Made by a program: the position numbers and the translations under genes. Shown here in pieces: positions 5,934 through 13,480 of a stretch of 24,067 nt of DNA. Source of the stretch: a virus; IMG/VR virus record IMGVR_UViG_3300031565_000368, positions 1 through 24,067 of that record, one strand, 5' to 3'. The notes beneath the pieces were generated by a model. It saw nothing but the letters and a program-made list of their open reading frames with translations, ran no database searches and had not been told where the DNA came from. Every line of letters begins with the position of its first letter. Positions within the stretch are counted from its first letter, which is position 1.

Positions 5934-6214
5934 ACTCGCTCTTCTCCATTGAGCCATTCCTCGACCTTCTCGTGGGTTCTCCAGCAGACCGAGGGCAGTT
6001 CGTTGTAGACCAACATGCAGATCTGGTGCAGGGCGACTCGGTTTTTTTCGTCGGCCTTGCCCATCGCCTCGAACAGGTCGTTGGTCAGGACCGCGTAGAG
6101 GAAGCCCCCCGTGGGGATCCTCTGTTCGACGTATCGCTGAAGAGTGTCCCACGTCGACTTCTTGATCAGGTTGTAGTTCGGTCCGAGCTTCAGCATTTCC
6201 CAGTTGCGTTCCAT
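5930..6214 (-). CDS. Conserved-looking phage hypothetical protein
   Basis: This is a 94-aa protein from MERNWEMLKLGPNYNLIK at 6214, coupled to the upstream gene by TGATG. The core TWDTLQRYVEQRIPTGGFLYAVLTNDLFEAMGKADEKNRVALHQICMLVYNELPSVCWRT is a helical pattern I recognise from many small phage proteins of unknown function (typical signature: G.FL.AVL.NDL, then ADE.N, then NE.P..CWG). The role is unknown. Confidence 0.65.
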   Translation of the reverse strand: MERNWEMLKLGPNYNLIKKSTWDTLQRYVEQRIPTGGFLYAVLTNDLFEAMGKADEKNRVALHQICMLVYNELPSVCWRTHEKVEEWLNGEERV

Positions 6215-6489
6215 CAGTCGAGCCTGTCGTCGCCCGTCAGGACGATGGCATCGCCAACGAGGCTGCACCCAGCCATCGTCGAGGCGCTATCGTTATAGGG
6301 CTTCTTCTTCAGCAGCCCTTCCTCGTCAACGATGATCTGGACCTCGGACAGCGTGGTGCCGGGAGCGAACTCGATGTAGCCCCCAACCGCCTCCTGGCAG
6401 AACGCGCGCCGGTCCTTGTTGAACTCGGCCTTAGCCTCTTCGTCCTCGACGGTTTCGATGAAACCAGTCGTTCGGTAGATCTGAATCAT
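6214..6489 (-). CDS. DUF3846-like protein
   Basis: This is a 91-aa protein (MIQIYRTTGFIETVEDE). The region GGYIEFAPGTTLSEVQIIVDEEGLLKKKPYN followed by LVGDAIVLTGDD matches my memory of the DUF3846 signature: a GGYIE start, VDEEGLLK...N.A and a G..VGDA(I/V)V end. This family is common in phages and mobile elements of many hosts and has no established biochemical role. Coupled to its neighbour by TGATG. Confidence 0.65.
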   Translation of the reverse strand: MIQIYRTTGFIETVEDEEAKAEFNKDRRAFCQEAVGGYIEFAPGTTLSEVQIIVDEEGLLKKKPYNDSASTMAGCSLVGDAIVLTGDDRLD

Positions 6490-6498
6490 TTCGTACCC

Positions 6499-6726
6499 CT
6501 ACAACACCGGCTCTTCTTCGGTGAAGCAGCCGGAAGCCATGGCGTCTTCTGCGCAGGTCTCACAGAAGGCAGTGCCGTCCACATCAAGCATGTCTACGCG
6601 GAACAGTACGATGGAGGACCACAGGTCGCAGTCCCCACCGCACAGACACTGAGGGTCCGCGCAGTCACAGGCCATCGCGGTGCCGCCACCGCGCACGAGT
6701 CCGTTTACAAAGTCAGCTGCTCTCAT
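6499..6726 (-). CDS. Small Cys-rich protein
   Basis: This is a 75-aa protein from MRAADFVNGLVRGGG, overlapping the upstream stop as ATGA. It has a dense Cys cluster (CDCADPQCLCGGDCD) and a later CETC plus another Cys, which suggests one or two bound zinc ions. It is one of several tiny Cys-rich proteins in this arm. Function unknown. Confidence 0.6.
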   Translation of the reverse strand: MRAADFVNGLVRGGGTAMACDCADPQCLCGGDCDLWSSIVLFRVDMLDVDGTAFCETCAEDAMASGCFTEEEPVL

Positions 6727-8204
6727 CGTAGCCCCTCCACCTCATCCGCGCTGATCGCGTCCTTCGTTTCGTCATCCTTCGGGGTGAAGTGCTCATGCAC
6801 GATGCATCGGCTGAGGACCGTCGACTTGCGGCCCTCATGCTCGTCGTGCTTCTTCACGGTACCCGTGAGCTTCACCTTGTCGCCCTTCTCGAAGGGCCGG
6901 TCGCCCGTGGCCCACCAGGTGTACCCACGGCCCTCGGCGTCCTCGAACTTGGCCAGGGTGCTGATGCCCCAGTCACCGCCGTCCTGGTACTTCGAGAACA
7001 CGACGGTGAGGTCGAGATCGCGAAGCCGTTCCTTAATGCTGCCGACGTGCTCGTTGAGCTTGCCCTCACGAGCCTTCTTCGCGGCCTCGATGCGTTCGGC
7101 GTCTCGCACGATCGAGTTGATGCCAGCGGCGAGGACACCGGCACGGCGGTGACTGACGCCAGGCAGGCGCGCGGCGGTCTTCGCGTTCTGCTGGAACTCG
7201 TTGCGGGGGTCTTGCTTGCGCAGAAGCTCAAGCGCCTGCATCGAGTCTGTGAGGTCGCGCTTCTCGACGAGATCCTCGACCTTGGGACGCGGACGCCTGT
7301 CGTTCACGTCGCGAGGGCCGTACACGTCACACAGGAAGTAGAACGCTTCGTTGGCCGTGGAAGTCAGCTGGCGTGCGTCCGTGCTTTCTTCGCGAGCCTT
7401 CTTGCCGCTGATGAACGGGGCCTTGCGGATGAAGGCCGAGACGACGGCCGCGAACAGCTTGGTTGGCCACGCGAAGTCCTCGCGATGCTCGGACACCGGC
7501 CATCCCTTCACGGCAAGCTCCATCCACGAGGAGAGAAACTGGGCGTACTTCTTGGCGTCGTTGTCGCCCAGGTACTGGTCGAGGCAGTTCTTGCCGACGA
7601 CCTTGATCTCGTCCTTCTCGAAGTCGAGGTCGATGTAGTTGCCATCCGCCTCGCCGTCCTTCGTCTTGCGGATGATGATGGTCTCGTTGCGACGACGCTT
7701 GGTGGAGCAGTGGTCGCAGATGTTCTCACGAGTGTGGAGGTAGTTGCTGATCCGAACATCGATGAGGTCGGACTGGAACCGGGGGGCGAACGCCACGATG
7801 TTGGCAGGTTCCGGCTTGCGATCGATCGCGGCGATTGCCTCGGCATCGGTCGGCTCTGCGAGGTGATGCTCGATCGTGCCGACGAACTCCCAGCCAGGCA
7901 GAACGACAGGAGGGCCTTCGAGCGTGTAGCGTACGGCCTCGAAGAAGATCTCGTCGTAGATCTTCACGTCGGTCGAACGGCAATGGCTGTCTTGCTCGTA
8001 GCCGACGAACTTCAGGTAGCGAGCGATGAACGGCTCGCCGTAGGTCAGGGTGATGGGCGCGAGGTTGAGCTTCGCAGCTTTCTTGTTGAGTGCCTTGACG
8101 GCCTTCTCCAGACGGCCGATGTTCTCGCCCGTCCCGATCATGCCAGATTGCAGATCGTTGTCGTCGATCTGGGTGTGCTCGAACTGGAGGATGTCTTTGC
8201 TCAT
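6723..8204 (-). CDS. Large phage protein of unknown function with CxxC motif and OB-like C-terminus
   Basis: This is a 493-aa protein from MSKDILQFEHTQ at 8204, with GAGGAAA upstream and its own promoter at 8239-8268. The frame is open to 8375, but that part lies within the SprT-like gene. Residues 161-210 carry ICDHC and later GKNCLDQYLG, so C163, C166 and C207 look like part of a treble-clef zinc site. The C-terminal 90 residues (ISTLAKFEDAEGRGYTWWATG, then FEKGDKVKLTGTVKKH) look like an OB-fold strand pattern, a hint of single-stranded nucleic acid binding. It is the largest early protein. A long antisense frame opposite it is compositional. Confidence 0.75.
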   Translation of the reverse strand: MSKDILQFEHTQIDDNDLQSGMIGTGENIGRLEKAVKALNKKAAKLNLAPITLTYGEPFIARYLKFVGYEQDSHCRSTDVKIYDEIFFEAVRYTLEGPPVVLPGWEFVGTIEHHLAEPTDAEAIAAIDRKPEPANIVAFAPRFQSDLIDVRISNYLHTRENICDHCSTKRRRNETIIIRKTKDGEADGNYIDLDFEKDEIKVVGKNCLDQYLGDNDAKKYAQFLSSWMELAVKGWPVSEHREDFAWPTKLFAAVVSAFIRKAPFISGKKAREESTDARQLTSTANEAFYFLCDVYGPRDVNDRRPRPKVEDLVEKRDLTDSMQALELLRKQDPRNEFQQNAKTAARLPGVSHRRAGVLAAGINSIVRDAERIEAAKKAREGKLNEHVGSIKERLRDLDLTVVFSKYQDGGDWGISTLAKFEDAEGRGYTWWATGDRPFEKGDKVKLTGTVKKHDEHEGRKSTVLSRCIVHEHFTPKDDETKDAISADEVEGLR

Positions 8205-8238
8205 TTCGTTTCCTCTACCGGCCTGTTGCCGATGCCCC

Positions 8239-8268
8239 ATTATAGGGCTGATAGCTGACACAAAGCAA
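8239..8268 (-). promoter_or_regulatory. sigma70-like leftward promoter
   Basis: On the minus strand a perfect TATAAT (8244-8239) lies 18 bases after TTGCTT (8268-8263). It is 35 bases upstream of the start of the 493-aa gene, and its -35 region reaches close to the stop of the SprT-like gene. Confidence 0.55.
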
Positions 8269-8272
8269 CCTG

Positions 8273-8899
8273 CTATGCCTGTGCTCCGAAACCCCCATTT
8301 GGCGGGGCTTTCCGGGTGGCCTTGGCCGGGGGCAGCTGCTCTCGCCAGATTCTGGCCTTGCTCTCCAGATCCCACCGTTGGCCGAGCTTGCCCTTAGTCA
8401 GGCACGCTTCGCGGTAGGCTGAGGCCCAGGCGATCGGAGGCGTGGGGCAAGAGTGTTTGGTCGCGAGGCGCACGCGACGTTCTCGCGCTGAGGCGACGAA
8501 TGTCTTTTCGTCATAGTCGCCGTACCGAACGTAGAGGTTGATGAGTATGCGAGCGAAGGTGCGGCCGTGCCATCCTTCGATCCCGTCATGCTTGTCGTAG
8601 TTGTAGTGCATCGCCAGGCCGTGGGCGCACTCGTGCAGAATAATGTTGACGTTCAGAGACTTGGCCTTGGGGAGGACGATGATGCGGTCTGACCCGCGTG
8701 CCCAGGTGTATCGATCGTTGACGACTCGGATCTCGGGTGTCGGTAGGCAGTACCGACGATAGACGCGTTCGATGAGTCGTCGTGTGTGGTCGCCAAGCAG
8801 CACTTGGTCGCGCAGGTTGGCGCGTTCCCATGCGTAGACTTTCGAGCGTTGTGAGTCGCGAGGTACTTCGTTTTTCCAGCTTCGGGGTATGCGCCACAT
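8273..8899 (-). CDS. SprT-like zinc metallopeptidase-like protein
   Basis: This is a 208-aa protein from MWRIPRSWKNEV at 8899, coupled to the upstream stop as TAATG. HECAH at 89-93 is the zinc-binding HExxH, with catalytic Glu 90, inside IILHECAHGLAMH. H111 in GWHGRTFARIL is the likely third ligand, as in SprT/Spartan and similar phage proteins. The C-terminal part is basic and Pro-rich (LPPAKATRKAPPNGG). Spartan-type proteases digest DNA-protein crosslinks; phage members are mostly uncharacterised, so protease activity is inferred from the motif only. Confidence 0.75.
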   Translation of the reverse strand: MWRIPRSWKNEVPRDSQRSKVYAWERANLRDQVLLGDHTRRLIERVYRRYCLPTPEIRVVNDRYTWARGSDRIIVLPKAKSLNVNIILHECAHGLAMHYNYDKHDGIEGWHGRTFARILINLYVRYGDYDEKTFVASARERRVRLATKHSCPTPPIAWASAYREACLTKGKLGQRWDLESKARIWREQLPPAKATRKAPPNGGFGAQA

Positions 8900-9108
8900 T
8901 ATCCGTGCACCAACCTTGCGACCGTCTCGATCGCGACCTCCTTGGTGCGTGCTTCCTTTCGTCCATGCTCCGGAACGATGACCGCCCACCGTCCCCGCTC
9001 CTTGATGATACTTCCGATCACCTCGCCATTGACCGTTACCGCGAACGGCTTGGTCGTTCGGCCACACTTCAATGCGTGTAGCTCATAAGCGATTCCTTCT
9101 ATGTTCAT
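8899..9108 (-). CDS. Small hypothetical protein, first gene of leftward operon
   Basis: This is a 69-aa protein from MNIEGIAYELHALKCGRTTKPFAV at 9108, preceded by a GAGGAGAAGG Shine-Dalgarno. The frame is open to 9177, but the ATG with the ribosome-binding site is preferred. The sequence alternates strands and helix (FAVTVNGEVIGSIIKERGRWAVIV), then EVAIETVARLVHG. It follows the promoter at 9138-9166 by about 30 bases, so it is expressed first in the leftward arm. Function unknown. Confidence 0.65.
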   Translation of the reverse strand: MNIEGIAYELHALKCGRTTKPFAVTVNGEVIGSIIKERGRWAVIVPEHGRKEARTKEVAIETVARLVHG

Positions 9109-9137
9109 AGTGCCCTTCTCCTCATTGTTGATAGACC

Positions 9138-9166
9138 AGTATAGCAATGTGCCATACCTAAAACAA
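9138..9166 (-). promoter_or_regulatory. Main leftward promoter
   Basis: On the minus strand TTGTTT (9166-9161) and TATACT (9143-9138) are separated by exactly 17 bases, the best sigma70 spacing. The element sits in the divergent region between the leftward arm and the rightward recombination genes. The TGCTACCAT motif at 9169-9177 abuts the -35, so a repressor bound there could block it. Confidence 0.6.
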
Positions 9167-9207
9167 ACTGCTACCATTCTGTTACAAGAGCAGTGTGCGG
9201 TGGGAAG

Positions 9208-9236
9208 TTGACTTTGTGCTTCGGTTTTCGTTAGTT
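9208..9236 (+). promoter_or_regulatory. Possible rightward promoter
   Basis: TTGACT at 9208-9213 is a good -35 hexamer in the divergent region. The hexamer 17 bases later, TTAGTT (9231-9236), matches the -10 consensus poorly. It may need an activator or a phage factor, or the real start site may differ. Confidence 0.3.
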
Positions 9237-9273
9237 ACGCGACGTGGTTGTATCGTTCTGGAGGCGCGCTTGG

Positions 9274-10209
9274 ATGCTGCAGCAAACCCCGACACTAACA
9301 ACTGAATCGAAGCTCGTCCGTTGCGGTTCGAGGGACGAGTGGAAGACGAAGCGGATGCTGGGTCTTACCGGAACCGACGCCGGCATTATCGCTGGCGTCA
9401 CCCGTAAGTACGGCAGCCGTTATGAACTATACCTCAAGAAGACTGGGCAGCTGGTCGACGTTGAGGAAGAAGTCTACACGCACCCCGAAGATCGATACGG
9501 TCCTCGGTACTGGGGCATCGAGCAAGAGCCGATACTCCTCAAGACGTTCCGTGATGACAAGGGCCTGTCCGTTCACACCGATCCGGAATGGTCGATCCGT
9601 CGTCACCCAACGCTCAAGTGGATGTTGGCCACACCCGATGGCCACGTCTACGATCCGAAGCTGGGCTGGGGCGTCTTGGAGATCAAGACGGCCGGCCTCT
9701 TCAAGGAGAGCGAGTGGAAGTATGGCCGCGTGCCGAAGAGCTACCTGCTCCAGGTCTTCCACTACATGATCGTGATGAACTATCAGTACGCATGGTTTGC
9801 CGCGCTCATCGGTGGTCAGAAGTATCGGACGTTCTTCATCCCTCGTGACGACAGCTTCTGCGAGATGCTCGTTGCTGCTGAACGACGGTTCTGGGCACGC
9901 ATACAGAACCGCGAGCCTCCAGAGATCGACGGGCATCCCGCCACGACTCAAGCTGTCGCAGCGATGCATCCCGAATGGGAAGACGAGGTAACTGAGCTTG
10001 AGACCGAGTCGCTGTCGTGGGACATGCAGCGTGCCAAGGCGATCGAGGATCAAGAGGAGTCGACTACGAGACGCGCCGAAGCCGAGAACAAGATCAAGGA
10101 TGCGATCGGTGAAGCGGCGTACGGCATCCTCCCCAATAGCGCGGGGAGGTATTCATGGAAGGGTAAGCCACGGAGGCTTCTGCGGCTGAAGAGCAAGGAG
10201 GAAGGGTGA
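9274..10209 (+). CDS. YqaJ-type (lambda exonuclease family) recombination exonuclease
   Basis: This is a 311-aa protein from ATG 9274, with GGAGG nine bases upstream. Family motifs appear in order: RDEWKTKRMLGLTGTDAGIIAG (the start of the YqaJ domain), WGIEQEP (E83), the PD-(D/E)xK core D122 and E136-I-K138 in TPDGHVYD...LEIKTA, and Q160 in YLLQVFHYM. Enzymes of this type resect double-stranded DNA 5' to 3' and work with a single-strand annealing protein and SSB. It opens the rightward recombination operon, and TGA is followed immediately by the next ATG. The C-terminal third is helical and charged. Confidence 0.9.
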   Translation: MLQQTPTLTTESKLVRCGSRDEWKTKRMLGLTGTDAGIIAGVTRKYGSRYELYLKKTGQLVDVEEEVYTHPEDRYGPRYWGIEQEPILLKTFRDDKGLSVHTDPEWSIRRHPTLKWMLATPDGHVYDPKLGWGVLEIKTAGLFKESEWKYGRVPKSYLLQVFHYMIVMNYQYAWFAALIGGQKYRTFFIPRDDSFCEMLVAAERRFWARIQNREPPEIDGHPATTQAVAAMHPEWEDEVTELETESLSWDMQRAKAIEDQEESTTRRAEAENKIKDAIGEAAYGILPNSAGRYSWKGKPRRLLRLKSKEEG

Positions 10210-10824
10210 ATGGGCGATAACGAACGAGACATGGAGGTCGAGGTTCTTACCAACGGCAAGCTTCACAAGACCAAGGCCGGGAAGAGGAACTGCAAGTTCG
10301 ATGCGGAGATAGATGGCGAGCGCGTGTGCGTAACAGTCTGGACCCGTGACATGGAGCGGCTGCCGGGTGAAGGCGAGGGTCTGCGGCCAGGGTGTCGTGT
10401 CCACGGCAAGTTCACCGAGAAGGATGAGTACGACGGGAAGGCTCAGTTCTGGTGCAGCCCCGGTAGCGTGATCATCCCCGACGACCTGCCGGTCGAGACC
10501 GCCAAGAAAGAGGAGAACCCCCGGAAGGAGAGGGCTGCGAATCGTGCGATGCCGTACGGGCTGAACATCAACTTCATGAACACGACGTACGCCCAGATGG
10601 TGTCCGTTGTGCGCAGACAGGCGAACGCGAAGGCAAGCGAGGATGCGATCCTCGACATCGCGTGCCGGCTCACGACCACTGTCTACATCTCATGGAAGGA
10701 TGGGTACGTGAAGATCACTGCCCCGAAACCTGAAGAGACTAAGAGCGGTCCTGCTGAGGGCCAAAATGTCGACGTGAAGGCAATGCTCGCTGAGGTTTCA
10801 GCGTTGCTGGAGGTGGATTACTGA
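10210..10824 (+). CDS. Recombination-operon protein of unknown function
   Basis: This is a 204-aa protein starting MGDNERDMEVEVLTNG directly after the exonuclease stop. The N-terminal half (VCVTVWTRDMERLPGEGEGLRPGCRVHGKFTEKDEYDGKAQFWC) has an OB-fold-like strand pattern. The C-terminal half has VYISWKDGYVKITAPKP and a helical end. It lies exactly between exonuclease and SSB, the slot often held by an annealing protein, but I see no RecT, ERF or Rad52 signature. It could be a divergent single-strand DNA-binding protein. The stop overlaps the SSB start by one base (TGATG). Confidence 0.6.
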   Translation: MGDNERDMEVEVLTNGKLHKTKAGKRNCKFDAEIDGERVCVTVWTRDMERLPGEGEGLRPGCRVHGKFTEKDEYDGKAQFWCSPGSVIIPDDLPVETAKKEENPRKERAANRAMPYGLNINFMNTTYAQMVSVVRRQANAKASEDAILDIACRLTTTVYISWKDGYVKITAPKPEETKSGPAEGQNVDVKAMLAEVSALLEVDY

Positions 10825-11294
10825 TGCTGTCCAAGGCAATTCTAGTAGGAAGGATCGGCAAAGATCCTGAGAAGAAAATTGCGAAGAACGGAAGTTCGTA
10901 CTGTCGCATGCGGATCTGCTGCAACCATACTTGGGTGAACAAGGACGGCGAGAAGCAGGAGGTTCCGTACTGGTTCTCGATCTCGGCGTTCGGCAAGACC
11001 GCAGACAACTGCGCGCAGTATCTGCAACGCGGCTCGCTTGTGTATGTGGAAGGTCGGCTACAGTCCGACAAGCCGGAAGAGGGAGGGTGGGATCGAGTTG
11101 AAGTCGTCATCGACGAAATCAAGTTCCTCGCGCGGCCCAGGCCGAGGTCGGAAGACGAAGAAGGCCAAGCGGCGGCAGCCGCCGAAGGAGACCAAGGCCC
11201 CGGTCTCGCGCCGCCAGCGGACGACGACATCCCGTTTGCTTGGGTGGGGCCATTGCTCGCGGCCGGGGCGGGGTTGTGGCCGTTCGTCGCGTAA
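10824..11294 (+). CDS. ssb: Single-stranded DNA-binding protein
   Basis: This is a 156-aa OB-fold SSB: MLSKAILVGRIGKDPEKK, then YWFSISAFGKTADNCAQYLQRGSLVYVEGRLQ, the classic start and beta4 signatures. It coats single-stranded DNA during replication and recombination. The linker is acidic, Ala and Gly rich. DDDIPF, normally the extreme C-terminus of SSB that binds partner proteins, is internal here at about 133-138 and is followed by an 18-residue hydrophobic extension (AWVGPLLAAGAGLWPFVA). The extension overlaps the start of the HNH gene. Confidence 0.9.
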   Translation: MLSKAILVGRIGKDPEKKIAKNGSSYCRMRICCNHTWVNKDGEKQEVPYWFSISAFGKTADNCAQYLQRGSLVYVEGRLQSDKPEEGGWDRVEVVIDEIKFLARPRPRSEDEEGQAAAAAEGDQGPGLAPPADDDIPFAWVGPLLAAGAGLWPFVA

Positions 11295-11707
11295 GAAAGC
11301 GCTGCTTCAAGTGCGGGGAGGTAAGACCCCTCGTACAATTCTACTGCCACAAGGGGATGGCGGATGGGCATCTGAACAAGTGCAAGGAATGTACGAAGTC
11401 GGATGTCCGTCGCCATCGGCGGGAGAACGACTCAGTTCGCGAGTACGATCGCTTGCGCGGCAATCGGCAGGATGTCGAGTACCGGCGTACCTACAACGAG
11501 AAGAACAAAGAGAAGCGACAGGCGTATGGCGTGGTATGGCGTGCGATTGTCAGGGGCGACTTGGTGCGAGGTCGATGTCGGGTTGATGGCTGCGAAGCGG
11601 AAAAAGTCCACGCGCATCACGAAGACTACTCGAAGCCGCTCGAAGTCGAATGGCTCTGCGCGGTCCACCACCGTCGCTTCCACGCCGCGCAAGAAGGGGC
11701 AAGGTAA
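11276..11707 (+). CDS. HNH endonuclease-like zinc protein
   Basis: About 143 aa from GTG 11276; a TTG at 11240 is the alternative. The N-terminal CFKCGEVRPLVQFYCHKGMADGHLNKCKEC is a four-Cys zinc finger. A charged helix follows, then CRVDGCEAEKVHAHHEDYSKPLEVEWLCAVHHRRFH, a compact HNH-like core where AHHEDY supplies the His pair. Genes of this layout are frequent in phages and may be homing endonucleases. The reading frame overlaps both SSB and the following gene. Confidence 0.7.
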   Translation: MAVRRVRKRCFKCGEVRPLVQFYCHKGMADGHLNKCKECTKSDVRRHRRENDSVREYDRLRGNRQDVEYRRTYNEKNKEKRQAYGVVWRAIVRGDLVRGRCRVDGCEAEKVHAHHEDYSKPLEVEWLCAVHHRRFHAAQEGAR

Positions 11708-12182
11708 TCGATCTCCCTGGAGATGGACGCCTGCGGTCTATGGGCGCGGGGGACTGGCGAAGCCGGAACCGGAACGATGCTTTATACTGAATGCTTCCGA
11801 GCGCGCACGGATCGAGCGAGCAGTCGGTGTGACACTCGAAGGCACGGAGCAGTACCGGAAGCACCATGGCACTCGCTTCCTACTGGGCGAGTTGCGTTTG
11901 GTGTTGGCAGTTGTTGACGATGCGCTACGTCTATACCTGCGAGGCATCGACCCGTCCCTCGCGCCCAGCCAGGGCGTCAGGAAGTATCCTACGCGGCGAG
12001 ACAAGGAGTGGGAGGAAGTCAAGGCCTGGTTCGAAGACGACAACGGCCACGCTGATCCGTGGAGCTTCAGGTGGTGTATAGAGATCATCAACCACTTAAC
12101 GGAGACGTGTCTTGAGTTCGATACGCTTCAGCGGATCTTGCTCGATCTACCGGACAGGTACGTATGTCCGATCGCATCGTAA
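11586..12182 (+). CDS. Hypothetical protein with basic N-terminal tail
   Basis: This is a 198-aa protein from ATG 11586. The first 40 residues are Lys, Arg, Ser and Thr rich (AAKRKKSTRITKTTRSRSKS) and lie over the 3' end of the HNH gene, so the biological start may be later, although no better start codon exists before the conserved-looking body (PERCFILNASERARIERAVGVTLEGTEQYRK). The body is helical and acidic near the end (EWEEVKAWFEDDNGHADPWSFRWC). No family recognised. It ends 19 bases into the resolvase gene. Confidence 0.5.
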   Translation: MAAKRKKSTRITKTTRSRSKSNGSARSTTVASTPRKKGQGNRSPWRWTPAVYGRGGLAKPEPERCFILNASERARIERAVGVTLEGTEQYRKHHGTRFLLGELRLVLAVVDDALRLYLRGIDPSLAPSQGVRKYPTRRDKEWEEVKAWFEDDNGHADPWSFRWCIEIINHLTETCLEFDTLQRILLDLPDRYVCPIAS

Positions 12183-12661
12183 ACATACTGGGCATCGACC
12201 CAGGCTCGATCATTACCGGTTGGTGTTTGCTCACGAACGGCAAGCGCAAGGACAGTGGCGTGATCAAGGTGAGCGCGAAGCTGGACTTCGAGGCGCGACG
12301 CGAACTTCTGCGTGACGAACTGATGGAACTGTACAGGCGACTTTGGGTTTCGTGTAAGGGGCGACTGTCGGTGGCCCTCGAAGATCCGCAGAGCAGGGGG
12401 ATGGATGTAGCCAAGAAGCTTGCGTGTATCCGGACGATGTTCGAGGAACGTGCGACCGACTATCGATGGCCGTACATCAAGGTCTATCCTGCCGAGTGGC
12501 AGGCGTTGCTACGCAGAGCGGTCCCTCCAGTTGAGGGAGAGAAGATTAAGGCGTTGAGCTTGCGCGGTGCATACGAGGCAGTGGGGATTGAGAAGCCGGA
12601 TGAAGCAGATGCGTACTGGGTCGCTAGATACCTGTGGGAAGCAGGACAGCAAATATCTTGA
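12164..12661 (+). CDS. RuvC-like Holliday junction resolvase
   Basis: This is a 165-aa protein with the RuvC/RNase H fold. The first strand VNILGIDPGSIITGWCLL contains the catalytic D12. E73 is in SVALEDPQSRG, and D146/D149 are in EKPDEADAYWVARYLWE, the usual last acidic positions. RuvC-type enzymes cleave four-way junctions; in phages they resolve recombination intermediates or debranch DNA before packaging. Length is close to E. coli RuvC. Position in the recombination operon supports the call. Confidence 0.85.
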   Translation: MSDRIVNILGIDPGSIITGWCLLTNGKRKDSGVIKVSAKLDFEARRELLRDELMELYRRLWVSCKGRLSVALEDPQSRGMDVAKKLACIRTMFEERATDYRWPYIKVYPAEWQALLRRAVPPVEGEKIKALSLRGAYEAVGIEKPDEADAYWVARYLWEAGQQIS

Positions 12662-12914
12662 TTGGATGCGGAAGCAGCCGTGCGTTGTGTGCCGAAGGGT
12701 GCCCAGCGACCCCGACCACCACCCATCCAGAGGATCTGGACGCGGGACGGACCGACGTACTTACCCAGTGTGCCGGATGCACCATGTTGAGCGGCACCGT
12801 ATCGGCATCTACACCTTCCAGCGCAAGTATGGGATTGATGTGGAGAGTGAGATTAGTTCCCACGAGCGGAGGTATGAGAAGTGGATGTTGAGGAACAAAT
12901 CGAGCACGTCGTAA
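12609..12914 (+). CDS. HNH-like/DUF968-type nuclease-like protein
   Basis: About 101 aa from ATG 12609 (ATG 12600 and 12666 are alternatives). The pattern KYLDWMRKQPCVVCRR, then DPDHHPSRGSGRGTDRRTYPVCRMHHVERHRIG resembles the small phage recombination nucleases that carry a Cys pair, a DHH motif, and a C..HH element before a helical end. Such proteins often sit next to RuvC-like genes. Nuclease activity is inferred. Confidence 0.65.
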   Translation: MRTGSLDTCGKQDSKYLDWMRKQPCVVCRRVPSDPDHHPSRGSGRGTDRRTYPVCRMHHVERHRIGIYTFQRKYGIDVESEISSHERRYEKWMLRNKSSTS

Positions 12915-13480
12915 TTTGGGAAGATTGCGTGAACGTCGGCATCGAGATCGTCGGCTACGAGACGGAGGCGAACTGGTTACTCGGTTGCCTCGCCAATAGG
13001 ATCTGTCGGTTGGACTTCCATGATCCGAACCTCACCAGCCAGACCGCGACGCTCAAGGCGTTCGCTGGCGAAATCAAGCAACACTACGAGACCGTGAAGG
13101 ACGCCTACCGCGTGGTGTCCAGGATCGACCGGCCGTTGCGGGACGAGTACCCGATGTTGAGCTACGGTCATTGGCGCGAGATCACCCGGCGCGGTAAGGC
13201 CAAGGACAAGAAGGCTCTCAGGGCCTGGGCCATCCGGTCCACGGACCATGGATGGAGCGTATCGCAGCTGCGCGAGCAGCTACGTGGGAATCGGAACGTC
13301 AAGAGCGCCGACCCGGTGAAGCTGATGCGGAAGGTGGTGGGAGTCGTCGGTGATCTAGCGGTGCTAGACATGGAAGCTTGCTGGAAGAACGAAGCTGACG
13401 AGATCAATGACGTGCTCTTGGCGCTTGAGGCCGCAGTCGATCGTATCGACACGACGAGGCGGAAGATGATGGATGGCTAA
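12881..13480 (+). CDS. Hypothetical protein
   Basis: This is a 199-aa protein (MDVEEQIEHVVIWEDC). The first half is helical. The centre, YPMLSYGHWREITRRGKAKDKKALRAWAIRSTDHGWSVSQLREQLRG, looks like a DNA-binding helical region similar in feel to HTH segments of phage replication proteins (a WSVSQLREQL end is seen in such proteins). The C-terminus is helical with an acidic face. No catalytic motif is seen. It overlaps neighbours by 34 and 8 bases. Confidence 0.6.
   Translation: MDVEEQIEHVVIWEDCVNVGIEIVGYETEANWLLGCLANRICRLDFHDPNLTSQTATLKAFAGEIKQHYETVKDAYRVVSRIDRPLRDEYPMLSYGHWREITRRGKAKDKKALRAWAIRSTDHGWSVSQLREQLRGNRNVKSADPVKLMRKVVGVVGDLAVLDMEACWKNEADEINDVLLALEAAVDRIDTTRRKMMDG

Noticed and set aside
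6789-8258. 489-codon open frame on the plus strand, antisense to the 493-aa gene
   Set aside because: It lies entirely opposite a gene with a good ribosome-binding site, promoter and domain-like sequence. Its protein is a repetitive Leu/Val/Arg/Asp string typical of the antisense frame of a GC-rich gene.
11403-11585. Upstream part of the frame containing the 198-aa hypothetical protein
   Set aside because: It runs opposite in frame to the HNH protein, which has convincing Cys and His motifs; the first plausible start is ATG 11586.
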